Positions 15,627-23,835 of a stretch of DNA of 49,393 nucleotides are shown piece after piece. Numbering within the stretch: position 1 is the first letter of the stretch; every line of letters starts with the position of its first letter. A program made the translations under genes and the position numbers. The DNA comes from CAZJGG01 sp964545475 (GTDB lineage Bacteria; Bacillota; Clostridia; Lachnospirales; JAISER01), in the NCBI GenBank assembly GCA_964545475.1, contig CAZJGG010000017.1, positions 1 to 49,393 on the forward strand, in the 5' to 3' direction. The notes under the pieces are model-generated. The model was not told the DNA's origin, made no database searches, and worked only from the letters and a program-made list of their open reading frames with translations.

Positions 15627-16259
15627 TTAAGCCCCTCCTTTCCTCTTCTTATAAGTTTCAGCTTCTTTCATAAGCTCTTCAGTTACGCTAAGACGTAAAT
15701 CCGCTTTAACGTCTTCAGGATAACAAAAAGTATCAATTGCGCCGGAATAATTACCGTCTAAGTCTATAAATATTTCCCAGGAAGCATTAAAACGCCTTAT
15801 TTTGTAAATTAGGTTTTGAACAATTCGCAAAATTGCAATGCTGTATCCAATAGGCGCAGCCATAAACATCCAGTTTTCGCTAATTCTTATGGATGAAGCT
15901 TTGCTTCCCAGCGTTATAATTTTTTCAGAATTCATAATAGAACCTCTTAAAAGAACAATAAGTACTATTAAAAACACTACCTGAACCAGCACTAAAAGAA
16001 TCCTTTGTGCTTTTTCCGGAAGATTTCTTGTAACCGCATTAATTGTAATATGGGAATTCATACGGACGCCGTACGCAATACCTATATAACACACCCAAAC
16101 GTATAAAAACCTTGAAATTTCCTCTCCCCATTGCAGACCACCTTGGAAAACGTTTCTTAATGTAATTTGCACAACAATAAGCCCGAGCATTGCGAAGAAA
16201 AGAATTGCGCCAAAAAGCGCTTCAAAGTTAATGTCTATCCATCTGATTACTTTTCTCAA
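15627..16259 (-). CDS. dctQ: TRAP transporter small permease (DctQ)
   Basis: DctQ is the four-helix small membrane subunit that pairs with DctM. The 210-residue protein has four hydrophobic segments (about 15-35, 50-66, 88-106 and 128-150) and the family signature LQWGEEISRFLYVWVCYIGIAYGVR (about 42-66). It is longer than usual because of a soluble C-terminal tail (about 155-210). The start is TTG at 16259, about seven bases after GGGGG. It follows dctP by 95 bases, a gap that includes a GC-rich hairpin-like stretch near 16285..16305. Confidence 0.9.
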   Translation of the reverse strand: MRKVIRWIDINFEALFGAILFFAMLGLIVVQITLRNVFQGGLQWGEEISRFLYVWVCYIGIAYGVRMNSHITINAVTRNLPEKAQRILLVLVQVVFLIVLIVLLRGSIMNSEKIITLGSKASSIRISENWMFMAAPIGYSIAILRIVQNLIYKIRRFNASWEIFIDLDGNYSGAIDTFCYPEDVKADLRLSVTEELMKEAETYKKRKGGA

Positions 16260-16354
16260 AACTATGCCCCCTTTCTAAGATAGACGGCCGTAAAGACCGA
16301 CCGCCTGCATTATTACTATAATATTGATTACGTATTCATTTATGCTTTAAAAAA

Positions 16355-17413
16355 CTAATTACGTGCAGCCTCTACAAAACCTTGAACCTTGTCATAAGTT
16401 TCTTGTCCGCAAAGTTCAATAATACCTTTAGATGTTGCAGGAGACATTTTTTCTTTCATTTGTGCTTTAAGTTCGTCGGAAGCATATTCAACTTTCATGC
16501 CGTATTCTGTTTCAAAGTTTTTAATCAAGTCGTTAAGTTGTTCTTGGTATGCTGTTTTATGGAATTCGTATGAAGCGTTTACAGCATCTTTAATGATTTT
16601 CTTGTCTGTTTCGTTAACTGTGTCAAACCATGCTGTGCTGGCAAGTAATACGTCCATAGAGAACACGTGGTCAGTCATTGTTAAGTTATTTTGAACTTCA
16701 AAGAAAGAGAAGTCGTTAATTGTTGGTATGCCGCCCTCTTGTCCGTCGATAAGTTTTTGCTGCATAGAAACGAATAATTCGTTCCAGTCTACTGATGTTG
16801 GAACTGCGCCTACAGAAGACCATGCATCAGCTTGAATTGTGCTGTAGCTACGAAGCGTAAGCCCTTTAAGGTCTTCAAATTTAGTAACAGGGCGTTTGCT
16901 GTTTGTAAGCTCTCTAAAGCCTAAAGCGTAATATGTAAGCCCTTCCATATTAATTGAACGCCAAGATTGGTTAATAAATTCTCCGCCTTCGCCTTCAAGG
17001 AATCTGTGTGCATGTGCTAAGTCGTCAAACATGTAGTACTGGTCAAGAGTTGCAAGCTCTACAACTTGTGTTTCATAAGCAACAGGGTTTGTTGTCCACA
17101 TTGCAATGTCGCCCTCTTGAATCATTTCGTAAACGGAAGTGTAAGAGCCTAAAGAACCGCTGTAATAAATTTCCGCTTTAATGCGTCCGTCAGTAGATTT
17201 GCCCAAAGTTTCTGCAAATAATGCAAGAGCTTGCCCTGTAATGGATTTTTCAGTACAGTCTGTTGAAACTTTTAATACCATGCTTTCTCCGCCGCCCTCA
17301 GAGCTTGCGCTTTCGGTGCTTGTGTTACCGCCGCTTGCTGGCTGGCTTGCTCCTCCGCTGCAGGCTGTAAGCACCAGCATAAGAGATGTCAATAACAATG
17401 CTAATTTCTTCAT
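16355..17413 (-). CDS. dctP: TRAP transporter solute-binding lipoprotein (DctP)
   Basis: This extracellular binding protein delivers substrate to DctQM. The 352-residue protein has a lipoprotein signal peptide with lipobox LTAC (Cys18), a Ser/Gly-rich linker, then the DctP fold. It contains LRSYSTIQADAWSSVGAVPTSVDWNELFVSMQQKLIDGQEGG, where Arg would contact a substrate carboxylate or sulfonate as in the family. Hence an acidic substrate is likely, but its identity cannot be read from sequence. GGGAGG precedes the start. It lies 28 bases after the HisD-like gene. Confidence 0.94.
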   Translation of the reverse strand: MKKLALLLTSLMLVLTACSGGASQPASGGNTSTESASSEGGGESMVLKVSTDCTEKSITGQALALFAETLGKSTDGRIKAEIYYSGSLGSYTSVYEMIQEGDIAMWTTNPVAYETQVVELATLDQYYMFDDLAHAHRFLEGEGGEFINQSWRSINMEGLTYYALGFRELTNSKRPVTKFEDLKGLTLRSYSTIQADAWSSVGAVPTSVDWNELFVSMQQKLIDGQEGGIPTINDFSFFEVQNNLTMTDHVFSMDVLLASTAWFDTVNETDKKIIKDAVNASYEFHKTAYQEQLNDLIKNFETEYGMKVEYASDELKAQMKEKMSPATSKGIIELCGQETYDKVQGFVEAARN

Positions 17414-17441
17414 TAAAAATACCTCCCATTTTTATTATATA

Positions 17442-18710
17442 TTATTTGAACGTGCGCAACCGTATAGCCGCCGATTCCGCATGTGCCATCATACCTTCTT
17501 CTGTAGACTGGCGTACTACAATGTTGCTTAAAAGTTCCATTGCCCCTTGGTCAACCCATTGATGAGTTATCCATTTAACAAAAGCCCCAACCCAAAGACC
17601 GCCGGTGTATCTTGCTGCACGAGCTGTAGGAAGAGTATGGTTTGTTCCGGAAACTTTGTCTGCAAAAACTTCTGCGGTTTTTTCTCCTAAAAACGCTGAA
17701 CCGTAATTATGTAAGCTTGAAAGCAATGAATGAGGATAAAGAGTGTGTATTTCTAAATGCTCCGGTGCCCATTCGTCTGCCAAAACACAAGCTTCTTCAA
17801 GAGAGTCTACAAGGCAAACTTCACCATGGTTTTCCCAGGAAATTGAAGCTGTATCTGCTGTTGCAAGCACTGTAAGTTGTCTTTCAACTTCTTTTATAGT
17901 CTCTTCACCTATTTTACGGTCGGTTGTAATAAGCATTCCTCTTGCGTTAGGGTCATGTTCAAGCTGCCCCAGTAAGTCCGCCGCCAAAATGTCCGGCTTT
18001 GCTGTTTCGTCTGCTATAATTAAAATTTCGCTTGGTCCCGCCTGTAAATCAAGCCCTACAATGCCGTTAACTTGTCTTTTCGCTTCTGTAACCCATTTAT
18101 TTCCAGGTCCTACAATTTTGTCAATTGGTTTAATTGTTTCTGTGCCGTATGCCATTGCCGCAATTGCTTGAACGCCACCTACGCAGTACATTTCATCAAC
18201 GCCGGAAATTTGCGCCGCATATAAAACTGCAGGGTGAACTTTGCCGTCTGCTCTTGGTGGGGTGCAGGCAATAACTCTGGGAACACCTGCAACTTTTGCC
18301 GGGATAATAAGCATTTGCGCCGCAGAAAGAATTGGATAACGCCCTCCGGGGATATAACAACCTACTGCATTTAAAGGAACAATTCTATGCCCCATATGTA
18401 TGCCCGGTGTAAATTCTTTTTCAAATTCTGAAAGAGATTCTCTCTGTGCCTTTGCAAAATTACGAACTTGGTTAACACCAAACTTAATGTCTTCCTTTAA
18501 TGTAAGAGGAACTTTCTTTTCGGCTTCGTAAAAATCCTCCTCTGTAATTTGAAGCTTAGAAAGCTCAACTTTGTCAAATTGTTTGGTCATGTCGAACAGT
18601 ACCTTGTCTCCGTTTGCTCTAACATTTTGAATCATAGAAGCCACAGATTCCTGTAAATTAAGCACATCTTGCTGGCTTACAGGCTTTGCCTGCCTTAAAT
18701 ACTCACGCAT
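17442..18710 (-). CDS. HisD-family NAD-dependent alcohol dehydrogenase, TRAP-linked
   Basis: The 422-residue protein belongs to the histidinol dehydrogenase family, zinc enzymes that oxidise an alcohol to an acid with NAD. The zinc ligands fit Gln249, His252 (GQLEHD), Asp351 and His410, and the catalytic pair Glu317-His318 (WAPEHLE) is intact. It leads a TRAP transporter operon and no other proper his operon is present. HisD homologues in such settings include sulfopropanediol dehydrogenase HpsN, so a catabolic role on an imported hydroxy-acid is more likely than histidine synthesis (inference). The start at 18710 has GGGGGG upstream; the longer frame lacks a site. Confidence 0.85.
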   Translation of the reverse strand: MREYLRQAKPVSQQDVLNLQESVASMIQNVRANGDKVLFDMTKQFDKVELSKLQITEEDFYEAEKKVPLTLKEDIKFGVNQVRNFAKAQRESLSEFEKEFTPGIHMGHRIVPLNAVGCYIPGGRYPILSAAQMLIIPAKVAGVPRVIACTPPRADGKVHPAVLYAAQISGVDEMYCVGGVQAIAAMAYGTETIKPIDKIVGPGNKWVTEAKRQVNGIVGLDLQAGPSEILIIADETAKPDILAADLLGQLEHDPNARGMLITTDRKIGEETIKEVERQLTVLATADTASISWENHGEVCLVDSLEEACVLADEWAPEHLEIHTLYPHSLLSSLHNYGSAFLGEKTAEVFADKVSGTNHTLPTARAARYTGGLWVGAFVKWITHQWVDQGAMELLSNIVVRQSTEEGMMAHAESAAIRLRTFK

Positions 18711-18799
18711 ATTAAAACCCCCTAAGTAATTAGTTAATGGCACAGCTATTTTATTAAATAAATATGAATGCTGGTGCCTAATATTTGTTTTATATTGTA

Positions 18800-18829
18800 A
18801 ATATATCATATTTATATTTCCCATGTCAA
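18800..18829 (-). promoter_or_regulatory. Promoter of the hisD-like/TRAP/NTF2-like operon
   Basis: On the minus strand, a consensus TTGACA (complement of 18824..18829), an 18-base spacer and TATATT (complement of 18800..18805). It lies about 90 bases before the HisD-like start codon, in the intergenic region shared with the divergent iclR-type gene. Confidence 0.7.
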
Positions 18830-18887
18830 CACAAATTTGATAATGTTGTATATTTTTTGCGTGTTGTTCGGTAATATCAAATTTTTA

Positions 18888-18916
18888 TTGATGTTTTATT
18901 TAAGTCATGGTATTAT
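18888..18916 (+). promoter_or_regulatory. Promoter of the IclR-type regulator
   Basis: TTGATG, a 17-base spacer and TATTAT, placed about 38 bases before the ATG at 18954. Short inverted repeats in the shared region (ATCAA/TTGAT at about 18876..18891, CAACA/TGTTG at about 18827..18847) are possible regulator sites, but neither is strong. Confidence 0.6.
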
Positions 18917-18953
18917 GGAATTCATAAAATAGAACAGAGGAAGGAATTTGGGT

Positions 18954-19721
18954 ATGACCGAAAAAAAAGGAGGCAAAACAATTCAGTCTGTTCAGCGAGC
19001 TATAGACATATTGGAACTTTTTAATAATCAGGATAATGAACTTTCGCTGGCAGAAATATGCAAGGCTGTAGAACTTAACAAAAGCACTGCATATGGAATA
19101 ATACAGACACTTTTTATTAACGAATATTTAGATAAAAGCCCGGGTAACGGAAAATATTTATTAGGCAAGGCTCTTTTGTCAAAGGCAAGCCTTGATTATA
19201 CTCTTTTAACAAGCAGGCTTTCAGAGTTAGGCGAGCCTTATATGCGTGAATGTGTTGATGAGTTTCATTTCACGTGCAGTTTGTTTGCATATTACAGGTT
19301 TAAGCTTACATGCCTTAACATGCTTACACCAAGCACAGCATATGGGGTAGTTCCGCCGTTTTCCGGAAAAAGCCTTGCTTTTCATTCCGCCGCATCCGGT
19401 AAGCTTGTGCTTTCCTGCTGGAAAAACAAAGAGATTGACTCTTACATAGAGCATAACACACTTGCAAAATATACTGAGAAAACAATAACAGAACCAGAGG
19501 ACTTAAAAAAACATCTTAAATTAATAAGAGAACAGGGGTTTGCTGTAGAGGATGACGAAATTCAGGTAGGCATTTATTCCATTGCCGCACCTATAATGCG
19601 CAAAGGCAATCTTGTAGGCACATTAAGCCTTACGGGCAGTACTGAAGCTATAAAAAAAGAAACATCCGACATTGCCGTATATTTATCAGAAGCTACAAAA
19701 AAAATATCTGAACAATTATAA
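18954..19721 (+). CDS. IclR-family transcriptional regulator
   Basis: The 255-residue protein has an N-terminal winged helix-turn-helix (about 7-65, with SLAEICKAVELNKSTAYGIIQTL) and a C-terminal IclR effector domain (about 75-250, ending with the ligand-loop region EIQVGIYSIAAPIMRKGNLVGTLSLTG). IclR proteins usually control an adjacent catabolic operon in response to a small acid; this gene is divergent from the HisD/TRAP operon, so it is its likely regulator. The start ATG 18954 is preferred over TTG 18948 because GAGGAAGGA is correctly spaced for it. The last base of its stop codon is the first base of the hairpin element 19721..19888. Confidence 0.93.
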   Translation: MTEKKGGKTIQSVQRAIDILELFNNQDNELSLAEICKAVELNKSTAYGIIQTLFINEYLDKSPGNGKYLLGKALLSKASLDYTLLTSRLSELGEPYMRECVDEFHFTCSLFAYYRFKLTCLNMLTPSTAYGVVPPFSGKSLAFHSAASGKLVLSCWKNKEIDSYIEHNTLAKYTEKTITEPEDLKKHLKLIREQGFAVEDDEIQVGIYSIAAPIMRKGNLVGTLSLTGSTEAIKKETSDIAVYLSEATKKISEQL

Positions 19722-19888
19722 GAACCTGTATTCAATAATGGGTTACCCGAATTTGAAACAGCGATTTTTCGCCATTCGCGGCGCGGCGGCGAAGGCATAA
19801 TAGAGCTAATTATGGCAAGCCGCCGCAACAAAGAATGGCGGAATAATCGCTTTCAAAGGCGGGTAACAGCTTATTGAATACAGGTTCT
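19721..19888. mobile_element. MITE-like 168-bp inverted-repeat element
   Basis: Terminal repeats of about 29 bp: AGAACCTGTATTCAATAA opens it and the right end is its exact reverse complement; both are followed by GTTACCCG after a three-base mismatch. The symmetry continues inward (GCGATTTTTCGCCATTC and its counterpart), and the centre contains GGCGGC/GCCGCC, so the RNA would be one long GC-rich hairpin. No gene inside. It lies between the iclR-type gene and the amidase gene and probably modifies their co-transcription. Confidence 0.85.
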
Positions 19889-19909
19889 AAAAAATGGGGG
19901 GTAAATACA

Positions 19910-20848
19910 GTGCCAGAAAAAGACATTTTACACGGATGTGTTGTAAATTTTCGTATTGTTTGGGGAGATAAGCAAGCAAATTTGCGCCGTATAAAAGGTT
20001 ATATTGAAGCGGCGGCAAAAAGCGGAGCAGAGCTTATTGTTTTTCCGGAAATGTGCTTGCAAGGCTATTCCGATGATAAAGCCGCCGGTGATAAGGCAAG
20101 TAAAATGCATAATAAAGAGGCAGAAACTGTTCCGGGTGCATCTTCTCTGGAAATAGGAGAAATCACTAAGAAGTACGGAGTTTACGCCGTTTGGGGAATG
20201 GCAGAGCGAGATACTTTTAACCATGAAGTTATTTATAATTCTGCGGTAGTTTGTGGTCCTGAAGGAGTTATTGGCTCTTACAGAAAAATCCATGTTGCAG
20301 GGGACGAATGGAATTGGGCTTCTGCCGGTGATAAACCGTTTATGTTTGAAACCCCTTGGGGAAAAATTGGCATTGGAATATGTTACGACAATTATCATTT
20401 CCCGGAACTTTCCCGTTTTTATGCATCTCAGGGCTGCCGAGTTTTGTTAAACCCAACTGCTGTCTGCGCCTTAACCCCGGAATCATGGGAAAACGGTTAT
20501 AAAATGTTCTTAAAATATATTGTTGCCACAAGCGGTATTTTTGTTTTAAGCTCAAATATTACTGGCAAAGAGGTTTTAAGCGCAGAAAGCGGAGGAAGCG
20601 CCGATATTGAACATACAATTTCCCCAATGCGCTTTGCCGGGGGAAGCGTTATAATTGGCCCCGGTGTTAATAAGCAGGAAATTCACCAAACTCACGTTTA
20701 CGCCGGAGGGTTCGACATTGACGAATGCGGCATGTTTTCCGCCGTTATAGATTTGTCTCTGGGGGAACGCAGAATTTATCAAGTTAACCCCATGACAGGC
20801 AGGTCGGATTATCGACCGGAACTTTACGCCAAATGGTGGGGGAAATAG
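19910..20848 (+). CDS. Nitrilase-superfamily carbon-nitrogen hydrolase
   Basis: The 312-residue protein has the nitrilase-fold catalytic triad: Glu47 (FPEMCLQGY), Lys126 (YRKIHV) and Cys158 (GICYDNYHFPE). These enzymes cleave amides, carbamoyl-amines or nitriles. The general type resembles N-carbamoyl-amine/omega-amidase branches, and a substrate cannot be fixed. The start is GTG 19910 with a GGGGGG site nine bases upstream; the longer start at 19874 lies in the hairpin element. Its position next to the IclR gene suggests a role in the same pathway as the TRAP operon (inference). Confidence 0.88.
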   Translation: MPEKDILHGCVVNFRIVWGDKQANLRRIKGYIEAAAKSGAELIVFPEMCLQGYSDDKAAGDKASKMHNKEAETVPGASSLEIGEITKKYGVYAVWGMAERDTFNHEVIYNSAVVCGPEGVIGSYRKIHVAGDEWNWASAGDKPFMFETPWGKIGIGICYDNYHFPELSRFYASQGCRVLLNPTAVCALTPESWENGYKMFLKYIVATSGIFVLSSNITGKEVLSAESGGSADIEHTISPMRFAGGSVIIGPGVNKQEIHQTHVYAGGFDIDECGMFSAVIDLSLGERRIYQVNPMTGRSDYRPELYAKWWGK

Positions 20849-20895
20849 GGGCGCACATAGATCCGAGAGCGACAGCCCCTATAAAAGACATGACA

Positions 20896-20926
20896 AAAAC
20901 GGGCAAGCAAAATGCAAGCCCGTTTT
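20896..20926. terminator. Bidirectional terminator between amidase and nagA
   Basis: AAAACGGGC pairs with GCCCGTTTT around a 13-base loop, with A- and T-rich flanks. It serves the convergent genes ending at 20848 (plus) and 20937 (minus). Confidence 0.85.
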
Positions 20927-20936
20927 ATAGTATCCA

Positions 20937-22079
20937 TTATTTTCTTAATATTTTCCCGTCTACCATAATGAATTTAATGTTAAAATCATTATCAAAAGCG
21001 ATTAAGTCCGCTTTTTTATTTTTGCTAATACTGCCTTTGCGGTCATAAATATTTAATGCTTTGGCAGGGTTTTGGGTTGCCATTTTAACCGCATCAAACA
21101 AAGAAACGTTTACAGCGTTAACAAGGTTTTTAACTGCATCAATAATTGAAAGGGTGCTACCGGCTAAAGCGCCGGATTGTGTTCTGCAAACACTGTTTTT
21201 AACATTAACCGGAAGTTCTCCCAGCATATATTCTCCGTCGGAAAGCCCACCTGCCATCATACAGTCCGTTATTAAAACAACCTTGTTTACCCCTTTAACT
21301 TTAATCAAAATACGGATTGCCGGGGTACAAACGTGAACAAGGTCTGCTATAAGTTCTGCGTATATATTTTCGTTATCCATAATTGCGCCAACAAGCCCTG
21401 GTTCTCTGTGGTTTAAAGGGCTCATTGCGTTATAAGTGTGTATGCCTGCTGTTGCCCCCGATTCCACAGCCTTTATGGCTTCCTGATAGGTTGCGTTGGA
21501 ATGACCTAACCGAACGTTTATGCCGTGGTTTCTCAAATAGGCAATAACTTGGCTTGCATTTGGAAGCTCCGGCGCAATGGCAAAAGAGCATATAGCCTCT
21601 TTATAAGGCTCAACAAGCTCCTTAATTTCAGCTAAATCAACGCTTCTAATATATTCCTCCGGGTGTGCGCCTTTATAAGCAGGGTTAATATATGGTCCTT
21701 CGATAAATGCACCTAAAATCTTTGCCCCGGAAACTCCTTTAGCCATTGCAGATTTAACGGCATCAAGAGCATTTTTTGTTTTCTCAAGGCTCGTTGTAAC
21801 AGTTGTTGGGCAAAAAGAAGTAACACCCTCATTAACCTTAAATTTGGAAATAGAGTCAAGGGCTTCATATGTTGCATCCATAGTGTCGTGCATAATTCCG
21901 CCGTGAACGTGAATGTCAATAAACCCCGGCGTTAAAGTCAGGTTATCAAGAAAAACATCCTCACAGCCGCTTTCGTCGTTCATAATGGATTTAATATAGC
22001 CGTCCTCAACAATTATAAATCCATCATCTAAAATCCTGTCTTCAAGAAAAATGTTTTGTGCGTGAATTTTATATTTCAT
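20937..22079 (-). CDS. nagA: N-acetylglucosamine-6-phosphate deacetylase
   Basis: NagA converts GlcNAc-6-phosphate to GlcN-6-phosphate and acetate in amino-sugar and cell-wall recycling. The 380-residue amidohydrolase has the metal motif DIHVHGG (H57, H59), the GPYINPAYKGAH loop, RLGHSNAT and HTYNAMSPLNHREPG with further ligand and substrate His residues, and catalytic Asp in ITDCMMAGG. AGGAAAG precedes the ATG. No nagB or PTS gene is adjacent; the only other gene on its strand nearby is the small acidic gene upstream, 22 bases away, so the two may share a transcript. Confidence 0.94.
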   Translation of the reverse strand: MKYKIHAQNIFLEDRILDDGFIIVEDGYIKSIMNDESGCEDVFLDNLTLTPGFIDIHVHGGIMHDTMDATYEALDSISKFKVNEGVTSFCPTTVTTSLEKTKNALDAVKSAMAKGVSGAKILGAFIEGPYINPAYKGAHPEEYIRSVDLAEIKELVEPYKEAICSFAIAPELPNASQVIAYLRNHGINVRLGHSNATYQEAIKAVESGATAGIHTYNAMSPLNHREPGLVGAIMDNENIYAELIADLVHVCTPAIRILIKVKGVNKVVLITDCMMAGGLSDGEYMLGELPVNVKNSVCRTQSGALAGSTLSIIDAVKNLVNAVNVSLFDAVKMATQNPAKALNIYDRKGSISKNKKADLIAFDNDFNIKFIMVDGKILRK

Positions 22080-22101
22080 ATAGCTTTCCTCATTTCGGTA
22101 A

Positions 22102-22332
22102 TTATTCGTCGTACCCTAGAGCCGCATCAATAATCATTTCTTTAAGCATTTGTTTATCATATTTGCCGGGTTCAAGTTCAATTTCTAAATCTTCAAGTTC
22201 GTCATATTCCTGAGCATAACACACGGAAAACACCGTGGCTAAATCCCCTTCAAAAAGGATTTCACCCTCTATATCCCAGCAATCGTCACTTTTATCAATT
22301 GATATAATATTAACCTCTGAAATTTGTACCAT
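22102..22332 (-). CDS. Small acidic protein of unknown function
   Basis: The 76-residue protein is strongly acidic, with DELEDLEIELEPGKYDKQ in its second half, and has no membrane segment or Cys motif. AAGAGGTGG lies at good spacing before the ATG, supporting a real gene. It lies 22 bases upstream of nagA on the same strand and may be co-transcribed. I do not recognise the family and assign no function. Confidence 0.65.
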   Translation of the reverse strand: MVQISEVNIISIDKSDDCWDIEGEILFEGDLATVFSVCYAQEYDELEDLEIELEPGKYDKQMLKEMIIDAALGYDE

Positions 22333-22541
22333 AAATATCCACCTCTTATTGTGTTTTTCAAATTATTATATATATGCTTTGTAGTTAAAAATAATATACT
22401 TATATTTTATATGAAATTCCGCAAAATGCAATACAAAAAATAAAACTGTTGCACTTATTTAACAAAATGGTTATTATATTATATAAAGGTAATTGCTGAA
22501 TATTCAGCTTTACGTAAGTTATTTTCTGTAGGAGTGCATCA

Positions 22542-23834
22542 ATGGAACTACCTCTATTTTTTATTAACCACATGAAAGAGCTTTTAGCAGACGACTGTGA
22601 ACTTTTCTTAAACTGCTTAAACCAAAAACCCAACGCCGGCATTAGGGCAAACAACTTAAAAATCAGTACAGACAAGCTTCCGGGCTTGTTCGGTTTAGAT
22701 TTAAAAAAAATAAATTGGTGCGAGGACGGCTATTATATAGAAGACAGCCGGAATTTTTCAAAGAGCCCATTTTATTATGCCGGATTATATTATATTCAGG
22801 AACCAAGCGCAATGTTACCTGTTTCTTTACTAAAGCCAGAGCCCGGAGAAAAGGTGCTTGACCTTTGCGCCGCCCCGGGAGGCAAAACAACGCAAATCGC
22901 TTCAAAAATGCTGGGTAAAGGGGTTCTCGTAGCAAACGATGTTAGCCGAGGGCGAATTAAACCCCTTTTAAAAAATATGAATTTGGCAGGAGTAACAAAC
23001 GGTGTTGTTCTTTGCCAGCAGCCGGAACAGCTTACAAAAACTTTTAATTCATATTTTGATAAAATATTAGTAGACGCTCCGTGCAGCGGCGAGGGAATGA
23101 TAAGAATTAAGCCCGAAAGCGTTAAGGAATGGGCAAGTTATGAAAAATCCCGTTTCCCAGAAATTCAGCTAGATATTTTGTCAAACGCTTATAAAATGCT
23201 TTCCCCCGGCGGAAGCCTTGTATATTCAACATGCACTTTTAATATTTATGAAAACGAAAAAATTATACAGCAATTGTTGCAATATGAAGATATTAAGCTT
23301 ATAACTAAACATCGAATTTTTCCTCATAAAGAAAAAGGTGAGGGTCATTTTGCCACACTTTTACAAAAAAGCGGACAAAAAGAAAAAATCAACACAGCTT
23401 TTTTAGTTTTAAACAAAAACGATTTTACTTTATTTGACAAATTTCGTCAAGAATTTTTAGTAAAGGAATTTAAAGGAAATTTTGTTCTCCACGAAAAATC
23501 CTTATTTCTACAGCCCGAAGGTTTGCCGGATTTAAAAGGGCTTAGAGTTTCCAGCAGCGGTTTTTATTTAGGAGATTTTGAAAAAAGTTATTTTAAGCCG
23601 TCACAAGCTTTGGCTCTTGCTTTAAAGCCGGAGGACGTTAAAAACGTTGTGAATTTTAATATTGAAAATAGTGATGATGAAATGCTTATTATGCGCTATT
23701 TAAACGGAGAAAGCTTTGAATATAACACGCAAAACGGTTGGCAGCTTGTTTGCGTTAATAATTTTCCTCTGGGTTTTGCAAAGTGCAGCGAGGGATATTT
23801 AAAAAACAAATACGACAAAAACTGGTTGGTGTGA
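22542..23834 (+). CDS. RsmF/RsmB-type rRNA cytosine-C5 methyltransferase
   Basis: The 430-residue protein is of the NOL1/NOP2/sun family, which methylates cytosine C5 in rRNA. The SAM-binding motif is VLDLCAAPGGKT (105-116). The two catalytic Cys are in DAPCSGEGM (C181) and STCTF (C231). The long C-terminal region (about 270-430) fits the RsmF type, including a PUA-like part. It begins a plus-strand run with the YgiQ-type gene (next start two bases after its stop) and thrC. RsmF is the likeliest identity; the exact target base is not shown. Confidence 0.85.
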   Translation: MELPLFFINHMKELLADDCELFLNCLNQKPNAGIRANNLKISTDKLPGLFGLDLKKINWCEDGYYIEDSRNFSKSPFYYAGLYYIQEPSAMLPVSLLKPEPGEKVLDLCAAPGGKTTQIASKMLGKGVLVANDVSRGRIKPLLKNMNLAGVTNGVVLCQQPEQLTKTFNSYFDKILVDAPCSGEGMIRIKPESVKEWASYEKSRFPEIQLDILSNAYKMLSPGGSLVYSTCTFNIYENEKIIQQLLQYEDIKLITKHRIFPHKEKGEGHFATLLQKSGQKEKINTAFLVLNKNDFTLFDKFRQEFLVKEFKGNFVLHEKSLFLQPEGLPDLKGLRVSSSGFYLGDFEKSYFKPSQALALALKPEDVKNVVNFNIENSDDEMLIMRYLNGESFEYNTQNGWQLVCVNNFPLGFAKCSEGYLKNKYDKNWLV

Positions 23835-23835
23835 A

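Noticed and set aside
17442..18710. Histidine biosynthesis operon with hisD
   Set aside because: The hisD-like gene leads a TRAP transporter operon and lies on the opposite strand from hisH-hisF; no hisG, A, B, C, E or I is present.
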